Shown here: positions 8,602 through 16,438 of the stretch, piece by piece
Layout of the letters: every line of letters begins with the position of its first letter
How positions within the stretch are numbered: position 1 is the stretch's first letter
Assembly: GCA_002451155.1 (NCBI GenBank)
Contig: DKBG01000016.1
Coordinates: 15,201-53,922 of the forward strand
From: Ignavibacteria bacterium UBA6906
GTDB lineage: Bacteria > Bacteroidota > Ignavibacteria > UBA10030 > UBA6906
Reading direction: 5' to 3'
DNA: 38,722 nucleotides
The notes under the pieces: generated by a model
Seen by the model: the letters and a program-made list of their open reading frames with translations, nothing else
What the model was told of the DNA's origin: nothing
The model's database searches: none
Program-made: the position numbers and the translations under genes

Positions 8602-9133
8602 TCTCAAGATTCCTCAATACCTGGTCCAGCTCCAGCGTCTCTTTTCCGGTCCCTAATGAGGGGGAACTCGTAAGATCTCCCGGAGTTCCGAGCTCCAGGG
8701 CCCTGATGAGATCAAGCTCAGAGCTGAGCATGACCCGCAGGCGCCCGATCAGGGACTCCTTTCGTCCCCGCAAATCAATCATTTCGTTTGTGAGACGTTG
8801 CAGGTCGAGTGTTGCCTGATCAACGATTTTGGCCGCTTTCTGCTCAGCTTCACGAAGAATGCTCTCTGCATCCCTCCGTGCGGCCTCATAGGTCTTGCTT
8901 GTTGCCTCCTGAGCCTGCAGAAGCGTCTGCTGGAGCGTTTTCTCGATCTGGCGGTAATCCTTCAGCTGAACTTCAAGCTCAACAATGCGGTCGCGCATAT
9001 CTTTTTGCGCCCTGAGCAGCTCTTCAAATTCATTCGCTACCATATCCATGAAGGTATCCACTTCCACGGGATCGTAGCCCCGCATAATGCGCTTGAATTC
9101 TTGCTTTTTGATATCAAGGGGGGTGAGTTTCAT
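8576..9133 (-). CDS. divIVA: DivIVA-domain coiled-coil protein
   Basis: DivIVA-type proteins bind curved membranes at poles and septa and recruit division or growth factors. The 185-residue protein opens with the family signature LTPLDIKKQEFKR (3-15), then GYDPVEVDTFMD (19-30), where the membrane-contacting N-terminal domain lies. A long uninterrupted coiled coil covers about residues 33-150. The tail (about 151-185) is Ser/Gly/Glu-rich and probably disordered. It lies 17 nt downstream of yggS and overlaps the phosphorylase gene; a yggS-divIVA-ileS-lspA order is a familiar division-cluster arrangement. What it recruits in a Gram-negative FCB cell is not evident from sequence. Confidence 0.9.
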   Translation of the reverse strand: MKLTPLDIKKQEFKRIMRGYDPVEVDTFMDMVANEFEELLRAQKDMRDRIVELEVQLKDYRQIEKTLQQTLLQAQEATSKTYEAARRDAESILREAEQKAAKIVDQATLDLQRLTNEMIDLRGRKESLIGRLRVMLSSELDLIRALELGTPGDLTSSPSLGTGKETLELDQVLRNLENEGPPGKD

Positions 9134-9150
9134 GGGTTCCTCCGCATCAT

Positions 9151-9846
9151 TCAGGGACGCTTCACCCTCGGACCAAAAATTGCGGTTCCGATTCGGATGA
9201 TGGTCGCGCCTTCCTGTATCGCCACTTCAAAATCACCCGTCATGCCCATCGACAGGTGCCGAAGATCAACGTTGTGCTGGCCCGTTCCCGCAAGCTCGTC
9301 CCGGAGAATCCGAAGAGCCCTGAACATTGGCCGCGAGCCTTCCGGATCGGGGAGAAAGGGACCGATGGTCATGAGCCCCGAAAGACGCAGATGCTCGAAT
9401 TTCTCCAGGGCACGTAAGAAACCGGGCGTGTCACGGGCACTAATTCCAAACTTGCTCGACTCACCGGTTGTATTCACCTCTATGAACACATCGACCAGGC
9501 GCCCGACCAGGGCGGCCCGCCGGTCAATCTCACGGGCAAGATCCACACTATCAACCGCGTGAATCGCCGTCACCCACGGGACAATGTGCCTGGCTTTGTT
9601 CGACTGCAGATGTCCGACAAAGTGCCACCGGATATCTTCGGCGGCTAACACTTCCCGTTTTCTGAGAAGCTCCTGGACGTAGTTCTCGCCGATATCATGA
9701 ACGCCCGCACGTGTTGCTTCCCGGACATGGTCTGCCGGAAACGTCTTCGCAACGGCGACGATCGTGATCTCGTCGGGAGAACGCCCGACGCTCCCGCATG
9801 CGCGAGCTACACGCTGCCGGATGGTTTCGACATTTGCCGCAAGCAT
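9151..9846 (-). CDS. yggS: YggS/PLPBP-family pyridoxal phosphate homeostasis protein
   Basis: A single-domain PLP-binding protein of the alanine-racemase-like fold. It buffers PLP and affects amino-acid and vitamin B6 homeostasis but has no established enzymatic activity. The 231-residue length is typical. The PLP lysine is Lys34 in VAVAKTFPADH, followed by the conserved GENYVQE segment (about 53-59), WHFVGHLQSNK and the phosphate-binding LSMGMTGDF near the C-terminus. It is the first gene of the minus-strand run, downstream of the promoter at 9864-9892. The start codon is about 17 nt from the -10 box, so the leader would be only about 10 nt with no Shine-Dalgarno site. Confidence 0.95.
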   Translation of the reverse strand: MLAANVETIRQRVARACGSVGRSPDEITIVAVAKTFPADHVREATRAGVHDIGENYVQELLRKREVLAAEDIRWHFVGHLQSNKARHIVPWVTAIHAVDSVDLAREIDRRAALVGRLVDVFIEVNTTGESSKFGISARDTPGFLRALEKFEHLRLSGLMTIGPFLPDPEGSRPMFRALRILRDELAGTGQHNVDLRHLSMGMTGDFEVAIQEGATIIRIGTAIFGPRVKRP

Positions 9847-9863
9847 TGAAAATTAAGGCATTT

Positions 9864-9892
9864 AATATAATCGATTCACCCTTCAATATCAA
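9864..9892 (-). promoter_or_regulatory. Sigma70-type promoter of the yggS-divIVA-ileS-lspA run
   Basis: On the minus strand TTGATA (9887-9892) and TATATT (9864-9869) are separated by exactly 17 bp; each matches five of six consensus bases. Transcription would start about 10 nt before the yggS ATG. It is the best promoter in the 105-nt divergent region between yggS and the plus-strand TPR gene. I see no convincing promoter for the plus-strand gene there. Confidence 0.6.
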
Positions 9893-9951
9893 CACGCTTG
9901 ACTTACGCTCTGGTTTTCCGTTACTTCGACAGTGAGCAGAGAGGAGTGGTC

Positions 9952-11376
9952 ATGGGGATTCTTGACGACAACAGTTTCGACGACGAAAGCGACGATGAGC
10001 AGGCGCGCAACGATCGCTTCGAAGACGAACTGAGGAAGTACAAGGACATGCTCAGGGATGATCCGTCGCGGATCACCAACCTCGAGGCCCTCGAGGAGAT
10101 CGTCGGTTATTACTACGAAAACGAGAAGTACCGGGAGGCGCTTCGGTTCGTTGATCAGCTTCTCAGCCTTGTACCCTACAGTGCGGACGCATGGCAACGC
10201 AAAGGTCTCATTCTGAGTAATCTCTCTCGGTTTGAGGAGGCTCTGTCCGCCTTTGATCGGGCCGAAGGGTTCAATCCCGCTGACCCGGAGATCCAGGTTA
10301 GCAAGGGAATTACCCTAGACGATCTCGATCGTCCGGATGAAGCCCTCTCCTGCTTTGAACGAGCCCTCGAACTCGACCCCTCCAACGAAGACGCACTCTT
10401 CAATAAGGGTATCACCCTCGAGAAGACAGGCCGCTATGATGAGGCGGTCCAGATCTTCAGCTTCATTTTGAAAAATTCTCCCGATCATAAAGAGGCCTGG
10501 TACGAGGCAGGGTATTGTTACGACTACCTTGAAAAACCTCAGGAATCTCTGCGGTGTTACGATGAACATTTGAATCGTGATCCATTTAATTATAACGGCT
10601 GGTACAATCGCGGTATTGTGCTGACCCGCCTGATGAACTATAACGCCGCCCTGGAAAGCTACGACATGGCACTGGCAATCCGTGAGGATTTTCCAGCCGC
10701 ATGGTATAACAAGGGAAATGCCTGTGCAAACCTGGGGCGAATTCACGATGCAATTACCTGCTACCGGGAGACCGTCCGGCTTGACGAGAAAGACATCCCT
10801 GCCTGGCATAATCTGGGAAACGCATATGAGGAACTTGCCGACTACCGGGGGGCAATTTCTTGCTTCAGCGAGGCAATCCAGCTTGATCCCGGACACTATG
10901 AGTCCTATTTCGGACGGGGAAGCTGCTACGACGCGCTTGAAGAATATGAGAATGCCCTGACGGACTACGATCGAGCTCTCAGTCTCTCCCGCGACTATGC
11001 CGAGCTCTGGTATGCCAAGGCGGACCTCCTCTACAACATGGAGAAGCGAAAAGAGTCGCTTCCGTGCTACCGGATGGTTACGCGCCTTGATCCAGCGAAC
11101 GTCGAGGCCTGGCTTGATTACGGTGAGACACTCCTAGAGGTCGGGTTCACTCGCCAGGCCCTCCGAGCCTTCGACCGGGCCGTTGCGATAAATCCACACT
11201 CAGCCGAACCGCACTACTGCCGCGCCAAAGCCCTTATCACCCTCAATCGCCTGTTTGAAGCTGCTGAATCGCTCCGGACCTCCATCCTCATCGATCCGGA
11301 TAAGCGAATCGACTTCAAGGCGGAGTTTCCCGCGGCTCAATCGACACAGGAATTCCGAAACCTTCTGAACCGTTGA
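9952..11376 (+). CDS. Cytoplasmic tetratricopeptide-repeat protein
   Basis: A 474-residue protein with no signal peptide. The first 20 residues are strongly acidic (MGILDDNSFDDESDDEQ). From about residue 50 to 460 it is an almost unbroken solenoid of some 11-12 TPRs of 34 residues with the usual pattern: W or Y near position 4, G at 8, A at 20, Y/F at 24 and P near 32 (for example AWYNKGNACANLGRIHDAI). Such proteins are scaffolds; no enzymatic domain is present and I cannot name the partner. The start at 9952 is supported by GAGAGGAG about eight bases upstream; a reading from TTG at 9898 lacks such a site. larE follows after 43 nt and may be co-transcribed. Confidence 0.85.
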   Translation: MGILDDNSFDDESDDEQARNDRFEDELRKYKDMLRDDPSRITNLEALEEIVGYYYENEKYREALRFVDQLLSLVPYSADAWQRKGLILSNLSRFEEALSAFDRAEGFNPADPEIQVSKGITLDDLDRPDEALSCFERALELDPSNEDALFNKGITLEKTGRYDEAVQIFSFILKNSPDHKEAWYEAGYCYDYLEKPQESLRCYDEHLNRDPFNYNGWYNRGIVLTRLMNYNAALESYDMALAIREDFPAAWYNKGNACANLGRIHDAITCYRETVRLDEKDIPAWHNLGNAYEELADYRGAISCFSEAIQLDPGHYESYFGRGSCYDALEEYENALTDYDRALSLSRDYAELWYAKADLLYNMEKRKESLPCYRMVTRLDPANVEAWLDYGETLLEVGFTRQALRAFDRAVAINPHSAEPHYCRAKALITLNRLFEAAESLRTSILIDPDKRIDFKAEFPAAQSTQEFRNLLNR

Positions 11377-11419
11377 ACGCCCAGCGCGACGCCGGGTATC
11401 GAATGACCGAAGGGAGAGT

Positions 11420-12298
11420 ATGCAGACCGCCGCGCAATCCGGAACCAGCTCTATAATGTCCGCAGAGCTTCCACGCAAATATCTCAGACTGCAGGAACTC
11501 CTGGCGGAAATGGGATCCGTCGCAATCGGCTATTCCGGCGGCGTCGACAGCAGCCTCCTGCTCAAAGTGGCTGTGGATGTTCTGGGGCACAACGCTCTTG
11601 CGATGATCGGCAGGTCTGAAACCTATCCGACAAGGGAATTCGAAGAGGCGTATGCCCTTGCAGAACAGATCGGCGCACGCATTGTCATCGTGCGCACGGA
11701 GGAGACCGACAACCTCAAGTTCCGAGAAAATCCCTCCGACCGCTGCTACTACTGCAAGACAGAGCTCTTTGAAAAGCTCCAGGCGATCGCAACACAAGAG
11801 AAAATAGCGTGGATTGCCGACGGAACCATCACGGATGATCTGGGCGACTACCGGCCCGGTCTCCGGGCAAAAGCAGAAAAGAACGTTCGATCTCCGCTCC
11901 TGGAATCAGGATTCAGCAAGCAGGATGTCCGCGAACTCTCCCGCCAGCTGAATCTTCCGACATGGGATAAACCCGCTTTTGCATGCCTTTCATCCCGGTT
12001 TCCGTACGGGACGGGAATCACCCGGGAAAACCTCACACGCATAGATCGCGCTGAGACATTTCTTCGCGATCAGGGATTTCGTTCCTTCCGGGTCCGTTTC
12101 CATGATGAGAACACCGTCCGCCTCGAGGTGGGAACGAATGAAATTGACCGGCTTGCGCAACGACCGCTTCGGGACGCCTGTGTGCGGCATTTTAAGAGTC
12201 TCGGGTTTATCTATGTCACACTCGATCTCGAAGGATACCGGACCGGCTCGATGAACGAGGTCCTCCCCCGGGAATCCCGACAAGGCTCCCCCTCCTGA
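11420..12298 (+). CDS. larE: LarE-type ATP-dependent sacrificial sulfur transferase
   Basis: LarE adenylates and thiolates the nicotinic-acid-derived precursor of the nickel-pincer cofactor (NPN) used by lactate racemase and other LarA-type enzymes. The 292-residue protein has the PP-loop SGGVDSS (39-45), an RCYYCK motif (Cys109 and Cys112), and PAFACLSSRFPYG (185-197). Cys189 lies at the position of the sulfur-donating cysteine of Lactobacillus LarE. With additional cysteines the protein may instead be of the iron-sulfur-assisted kind, which I cannot decide. AAGGGAG lies just before the ATG at 11420. No larA, larB or larC lies in this window, so the pathway must be completed elsewhere or the protein serves another thiolation. 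Confidence 0.88.
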   Translation: MQTAAQSGTSSIMSAELPRKYLRLQELLAEMGSVAIGYSGGVDSSLLLKVAVDVLGHNALAMIGRSETYPTREFEEAYALAEQIGARIVIVRTEETDNLKFRENPSDRCYYCKTELFEKLQAIATQEKIAWIADGTITDDLGDYRPGLRAKAEKNVRSPLLESGFSKQDVRELSRQLNLPTWDKPAFACLSSRFPYGTGITRENLTRIDRAETFLRDQGFRSFRVRFHDENTVRLEVGTNEIDRLAQRPLRDACVRHFKSLGFIYVTLDLEGYRTGSMNEVLPRESRQGSPS

Positions 12299-12617
12299 CC
12301 CTCCGACGGCTGAAGCCTGTCCGCCCGGTTTCTCCCCTGTCCCGCGCGCAAAACTCATTGGCGGTAAGCGGCTCCGGGTGAACGGCACTGCACATCAACT
12401 CCGTCCCGGCATCCCTACTGGGAGCGCCCGCAGTTGCAAGCGGCAACGAGGCCTCTGTTGATCCCGGGAAGTCGGGGATTAAAGCCGGACCGATCCGGGC
12501 CTTTGGCCTGGATTCTCACCAAACCGGGGAGCTGGAAGAACACCATCGTGATTGCCGTTGCCTTGTAGCTGTGCCCGCCAGAGAAATCAGCTGGGTCTGT
12601 GTTGGCACCATGCTGAA

Positions 12618-12646
12618 TTGATTCTCCACGCAGCACGTAGTATCTT
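12618..12646 (+). promoter_or_regulatory. Candidate pyrF promoter
   Basis: TTGATT (12618-12623) and TATCTT (12641-12646) are separated by 17 bp; each matches four of six consensus bases. The same -10 hexamer occurs before dxr. The left arm of the inverted repeat at 12628-12636 falls in the spacer. A transcript from here would have a leader of about 110 nt before pyrF. Confidence 0.35.
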
Positions 12647-12696
12647 CAGGAAGGATTCTCCCCCCTCCCACCTCGGAAAACACGGGTGTGCTGCGT
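12628..12696. repeat. Inverted repeat with flanking imperfect direct repeat upstream of pyrF
   Basis: ACGCAGCAC (12628-12636) is exactly complementary to GTGCTGCGT (12688-12696), 51 nt apart. The bases just downstream of each arm are near-identical in direct orientation: GTAGTATCTTCAGGAAG versus GTACTATCTGCAGGGAG, 14 of 17 positions. This may be paired operator sites or a structured leader element; the binding partner is unknown. Confidence 0.5.
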
Positions 12697-12762
12697 ACTA
12701 TCTGCAGGGAGACCGGTCGGGCAGATCTCCAGTCCCTCCCCATCACGAGAAAGTTCTATCCT

Positions 12763-13593
12763 ATGAATTTCACCCAACGCGTGCGCACCGTGCAACGATC
12801 AAGCAACAGTCTGCTCTGCATCGGACTCGACACAGATATTAATTCGATTCCCCGGTTTCTTCACACGCATGTGGATCCAGTCTTTGAGTTCAACAGAAGA
12901 ATCATTGAGGCAACAAAGGATCTGGTGTGTGCCTATAAGCTGAATCTCGCTTTCTATGAGGCCCTCGGCGAAAACACCTGGTACACTGTCCACCAAACCC
13001 TCGCAGCAATTCCGGAGGAGCTTCTCACCATCGGGGACGCCAAGCGCGGGGACATCGGAAATTCCTCGGAGATGTACGCGAAGCTGCTGATGCATGACTA
13101 TGAATTCACCGCAACCACAATCCATCCATACATGGGATTTGATTCCATCGTGCCGTTCCTCAAAAATCCGGCCCAGGGTGTGTTCGTGCTTGCGGTGACC
13201 TCGAACCCGGGAGCGCGTGACTTTCAGTACCTTCCCGTGCGCGGGAAACCGCTGTACGAACAGATCATCCGAAAAGTCCGAACCTGGAATGCGAAAAAGA
13301 ACTGCGGCCTGGTTGTGGGCGCAACGCGACCGAAGGAAATCCGGCGAGTACGAACACTCGCGCCAGATCTCCCGCTATTGATTCCGGGTGTTGGAGCTCA
13401 GGGAGGTGATCTCAAAGCCGCTGTGCGCTACGGGTGCGACGCCAAAGGGGAACTGGCCCTGGTCAATCTCAGCCGTTCCATCCTCTACGCCTCTCACGGG
13501 GAGGACTTTGCCGCCGCAGCCAGGGCATCTGCAACCGCAATTCGTGATGACATTAACCGCTATCGGACACAGTTTTTCTCCCCACGCCGGTGA
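12763..13593 (+). CDS. pyrF: Orotidine 5'-phosphate decarboxylase, type 2
   Basis: Last step of de novo UMP synthesis: decarboxylation of OMP to UMP. The 276-residue length and the signature TIGDAKRGDIGNSSEMYA (89-106) mark the type 2 subfamily; the catalytic charged network is Asp92, Lys94 and Asp97. AVTSNPGARDFQ and IPGVGAQGGDL, the phosphate-binding region, are intact. The start is put at the ATG at 12763, where homology begins (MNFTQRVRTVQ); an upstream in-frame start at 12688 would add residues of no family character. The ribosome-binding site is weak. The stop overlaps the GTG start of the DUF2851 gene by four bases, so translation is likely coupled. Confidence 0.96.
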   Translation: MNFTQRVRTVQRSSNSLLCIGLDTDINSIPRFLHTHVDPVFEFNRRIIEATKDLVCAYKLNLAFYEALGENTWYTVHQTLAAIPEELLTIGDAKRGDIGNSSEMYAKLLMHDYEFTATTIHPYMGFDSIVPFLKNPAQGVFVLAVTSNPGARDFQYLPVRGKPLYEQIIRKVRTWNAKKNCGLVVGATRPKEIRRVRTLAPDLPLLIPGVGAQGGDLKAAVRYGCDAKGELALVNLSRSILYASHGEDFAAAARASATAIRDDINRYRTQFFSPRR

Positions 13594-15077
13594 GATCTGT
13601 GAGGCCGACGGATATTCCCGAATGGTGGCTCCGTCACGCCTGGCTGCATCAGCTCTTCGACGGGACGGGTCTGGCCACACGTGATGGGAGGCCGGTTCAG
13701 GTTCTTGTTCCCGGAATCCTCAACAGAGACGGCGGCCCCGATTTCAGGGACGCACGAGTTCGTATCGGATCGACACTGTTCCGCGGAGACATCGAACTCC
13801 ATCGCGATGCCTCTGACTGGGTGGCCCACAAACACCAGACCGACCCACACTATAACTCCGTCATCCTCCACGTCGTCCTTACCACGGCCACTCCCGCCCC
13901 TTCGTCCCGGACCGCAAGTGGAAGGCTGCTTCCCCTTCTTGTCCTTCATCCGTTCCTGGATTCGAAACTGGAAGGGTACGTGGATGAATCCCTTTTCCGC
14001 CCCTCAGACGTGGACAACCCACCCATTCCCTGCGCAGGTCGTGCCGCCTGCCTCCCCGCCACGACGATCCGGGCCTGGATCGAGCGGCTCGCCGATGACC
14101 GGTTCGAGATGCGCATCGGGAACTTCAACGAACGGTTGATGGAGTTAATCGATCGTGATCCGTCCGTCCTCCGGGAACCCCACCCCCTGTATTTCGAGAC
14201 ACCGGCAGAGACCCAGCCTCCGCTCCGTGCATACACGACTGCCGATCTTTCCCGACAACAGCCATGGGAACAGATCCTGTACGAGGGAATTATGGAGGGG
14301 CTGGGATATTCGAAGAACAGAGATCCTTTTCGCTCACTCGCCAGAAACCTCCCGGTGCAACGACTTCGTCAACTCGGTCTCACGAATACAGGCACGTTGC
14401 TCGCAACACTTTTCGGGTCCGCCGGTCTTCTTCCCTCGCCGAGAATTGTACAAGACAGTGAATCCAGGAAATACCTGCTCTGCCTCCGGAGCAGATGGAA
14501 CGAGCTGCGGCCTCTCCTGAAGATTCCAATCCTTCATGAAGCTGAATGGACATTCTTTCGACTCCGCCCCTCCAATTTTCCCACGGCCCGCCTTGCAGCC
14601 ATGACCTTCCTCCTTCCCTCCCTTTTCTCCGACAATCCGCTCCGCACGATTCTCCCCCTTCTGACTTCCCCCTCCCTCACCGAAACTCAACGACACAACG
14701 GCCTCCACCGAATGCTCTCCGTGCGCCCGGATTGGCACTGGATTCGACGTGTCCAGTTCGGCCCACCGGGAACCCACGGCGCAACCATCGGTCGCTCACG
14801 ACAAATCGATCTCCTTGCCAATACAATCCTTCCCCTTGCCGCCCTGTTCGGCCGCACGTTCAACGACTCGGAGCTGGCCGAGAATACACAACGGATCTAT
14901 TCCGCCCTGCCCCTGTCAGACGCAGACACAATCACCCGCCAGGTTTCCCGCCAGCTCATCAGACGGTCCTTCCGGCTGACTAGCGCCCGGCAGCAACAGG
15001 GGATTCTCCATCTCTACCGATTCTTCTGTTCTCAAGGCCGCTGTGACTCCTGCGCAATAAACACTTTGCGCCCCTGA
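13590..15077 (+). CDS. DUF2851 family protein
   Basis: A 495-residue protein of the DUF2851 family, found mainly in Bacteroidota and relatives, with no assigned function. The N-terminus shows the family block WWLRHAWLHQLFDG, then GILNRDGGPDFRDARV and GDIELHRDASDWVAHKHQTD (about 60-90). The latter resembles the Asp/Glu-rich core of restriction-like nucleases, but I infer no activity from that. The C-terminus has a Cys-containing segment (CSQGRCDSCAIN). No signal peptide. It begins with GTG inside the GTGA overlap with pyrF and ends at a hairpin at 15077-15094, facing a minus-strand gene. Confidence 0.88.
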   Translation: MRSVRPTDIPEWWLRHAWLHQLFDGTGLATRDGRPVQVLVPGILNRDGGPDFRDARVRIGSTLFRGDIELHRDASDWVAHKHQTDPHYNSVILHVVLTTATPAPSSRTASGRLLPLLVLHPFLDSKLEGYVDESLFRPSDVDNPPIPCAGRAACLPATTIRAWIERLADDRFEMRIGNFNERLMELIDRDPSVLREPHPLYFETPAETQPPLRAYTTADLSRQQPWEQILYEGIMEGLGYSKNRDPFRSLARNLPVQRLRQLGLTNTGTLLATLFGSAGLLPSPRIVQDSESRKYLLCLRSRWNELRPLLKIPILHEAEWTFFRLRPSNFPTARLAAMTFLLPSLFSDNPLRTILPLLTSPSLTETQRHNGLHRMLSVRPDWHWIRRVQFGPPGTHGATIGRSRQIDLLANTILPLAALFGRTFNDSELAENTQRIYSALPLSDADTITRQVSRQLIRRSFRLTSARQQQGILHLYRFFCSQGRCDSCAINTLRP

Positions 15078-15094
15078 CTGTCCTCTCGGACAGT
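15077..15094. terminator. Short hairpin between convergent genes
   Basis: ACTGTCC (15077-15083) and GGACAGT (15088-15094) form a perfect 7-bp stem with a TCTC tetraloop, starting at the last base of the DUF2851 stop codon. No U-tract follows on either strand. It may mark the ends of both convergent transcripts, but a factor-independent terminator is not proven. Confidence 0.4.
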
Positions 15095-15151
15095 GAAGCA
15101 AGGCCGGGGGTGATACGGGAACATGTCCTGGGGCAAGAGCGAAAGACACGA

Positions 15152-16438
15152 TTAGGTCTTCTGCTGCTTCTTTCGGGCGGCCGGAAAGAGGATGTTGTTG
15201 AGGATCAAACGATAGCCGGGAGAGTTGCGGTGGAGCGAGAGATCCGTCGGGGGATCCCCAACGGCGTGCTGGTAGTCTTCCGGATCGTGCCCGCCGTAAA
15301 ATGTGAACGTGCCCCGCCCGAAATTTCCGTGAAGATATTTTACCTGATCGGTTCCCTGTTTTTGCGCGAGGATGGTCACCGATCGCTTGATGAGGCCTTT
15401 TTTGAACCCTGTCGTCTGACCGAGGAAGTTATGCAAGACGTTGACGTGGTCCTGCGTTAACATGGTCGGAACGGGATCAAACTTTGCGGAAAACTCAAAG
15501 AGTGTGAAGTAGTCGGTATCCGGATTCTGCATGGCCAGCAACTCGCTTGGAGGCTGATCAATATCCGAATACTCGTAGCGCAGTGGATTCATCTCAAGCG
15601 TGAAGTCGGTAAAGGCTAGTGTCTTTGTGAAATCCAGGCGCTGCTGTGCGTCCGGGTCGGGAGGATCGCCGTCATACATGACGTCACAGATGTCTACACC
15701 CTCCGCCGCCAGCGCAATGTCGTACGTGTCGGTGGCGGAACACATTGCAAACATAAATCCGCCGCCGCCCACATACTCTCTTATCCGCCGCGCCACGGCT
15801 TTTTGCAGCTCCGAAACCTTCTTGAATCCGAGCTTTCGGGCCTCGGACTCAAGCAGTACCTGCTGCTCCATATACCATGCAGCACCCGCAAAGGAAGAGT
15901 AGAACTTTCCGTACTGGCCCGTGAAATCCTCATGATGGAGATGGAGCCAGTCATACTCAGGAAGTTTTCCCTTCAGAACCTCCTCGTCCCAGAGTTTTTC
16001 ATAGGGAATCTCCGCATACTCCAGGGCAAGAGTGACCGCGTCATCCCAGGGCTTGAACCCTGGTGGTACATAGACCGCAACTTTTGGCGCCTTCTCCAAC
16101 CGGACGACATCCATATTGTTGTCTTCGCGCTGGATATCCGCGTACAATCGGGCGGCATCCTCGCTCCCGAGCGATACACAGGTCACCCCTCTGATCCTGC
16201 ATTCCGTCTCGACACGATCCTGGCCCGTCATGAGAAAAGACCCGCCCCGGTAGTTCAACAGCCAATCGACCTCTCCCCCTTGTACCAGCACCCAGTACGC
16301 AATGCCATAGGCCTTCAGGTGGTCTGATTGATCCAGATCCATGGGTATCAGGAGCTTCTGCTGCGCCGTGCCAGGGGAGAATCCCACCAGCAGGAGCAGC
16401 ACGAGAACTCGAGTGAGAGGTTCTGGGAAGATGCTCAC
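15152..16438 (-). CDS. Exported protein of the family often mislabelled 'asparagine synthetase B'
   Basis: A 428-residue protein with a signal peptide (hydrophobic 11-21, cleavage near TAQ at 24-26). The block IPMDLDQSDHLKAYGIAYW (31-49) and the later DWLLNYRGGSF (58-68) match a conserved FCB-group family that databases often call asparagine synthetase B. It has neither the N-terminal Ntn-glutaminase cysteine nor the PP-loop of true AsnB, so that name is unsupported. GGGGFMFAMCSATDT (224-238) resembles the strand-Cys turn of class I glutamine-amidotransferase-like folds, with Cys233 as possible nucleophile. The GTG start sits in a GTGA overlap with the upstream exported TPR gene, so the two are likely coupled and act together in the periplasm. 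Function unknown. Confidence 0.75.
   Translation of the reverse strand: MSIFPEPLTRVLVLLLLVGFSPGTAQQKLLIPMDLDQSDHLKAYGIAYWVLVQGGEVDWLLNYRGGSFLMTGQDRVETECRIRGVTCVSLGSEDAARLYADIQREDNNMDVVRLEKAPKVAVYVPPGFKPWDDAVTLALEYAEIPYEKLWDEEVLKGKLPEYDWLHLHHEDFTGQYGKFYSSFAGAAWYMEQQVLLESEARKLGFKKVSELQKAVARRIREYVGGGGFMFAMCSATDTYDIALAAEGVDICDVMYDGDPPDPDAQQRLDFTKTLAFTDFTLEMNPLRYEYSDIDQPPSELLAMQNPDTDYFTLFEFSAKFDPVPTMLTQDHVNVLHNFLGQTTGFKKGLIKRSVTILAQKQGTDQVKYLHGNFGRGTFTFYGGHDPEDYQHAVGDPPTDLSLHRNSPGYRLILNNILFPAARKKQQKT

Larger units (their letters stand above)
12299..12762 (+). other. 464-nt interval without a recognisable gene
   Basis: Between larE and pyrF I find no known RNA family (it does not match tRNA, tmRNA, SRP RNA or RNase P landmarks) and no convincing coding sequence. 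It contains a possible promoter (12618-12646) and an inverted repeat (12628-12696). A 73-codon minus-strand frame (12415-12636, GTG start) is open, but it resembles no family I know and has no clear ribosome-binding site. The interval is much longer than its neighbours' gaps and could hold the pyrF leader, a small RNA or a gene remnant. Confidence 0.5.

Noticed and set aside
9847..9871. Plus-strand promoter TTGAAA...TATAAT upstream of the TPR gene
   Set aside because: The spacer is only 13 bp, too short for sigma70; the overlapping minus-strand promoter is far better.
12415..12636. Minus-strand 73-codon frame in the larE-pyrF gap
   Set aside because: No Shine-Dalgarno site, no known family, and opposite in direction to both neighbours. 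Kept only as a remark in the gap entry.
12299..12762. tmRNA, SRP RNA, RNase P RNA or cobalamin riboswitch in the larE-pyrF gap
   Set aside because: Checked both strands for their core sequences and found none.
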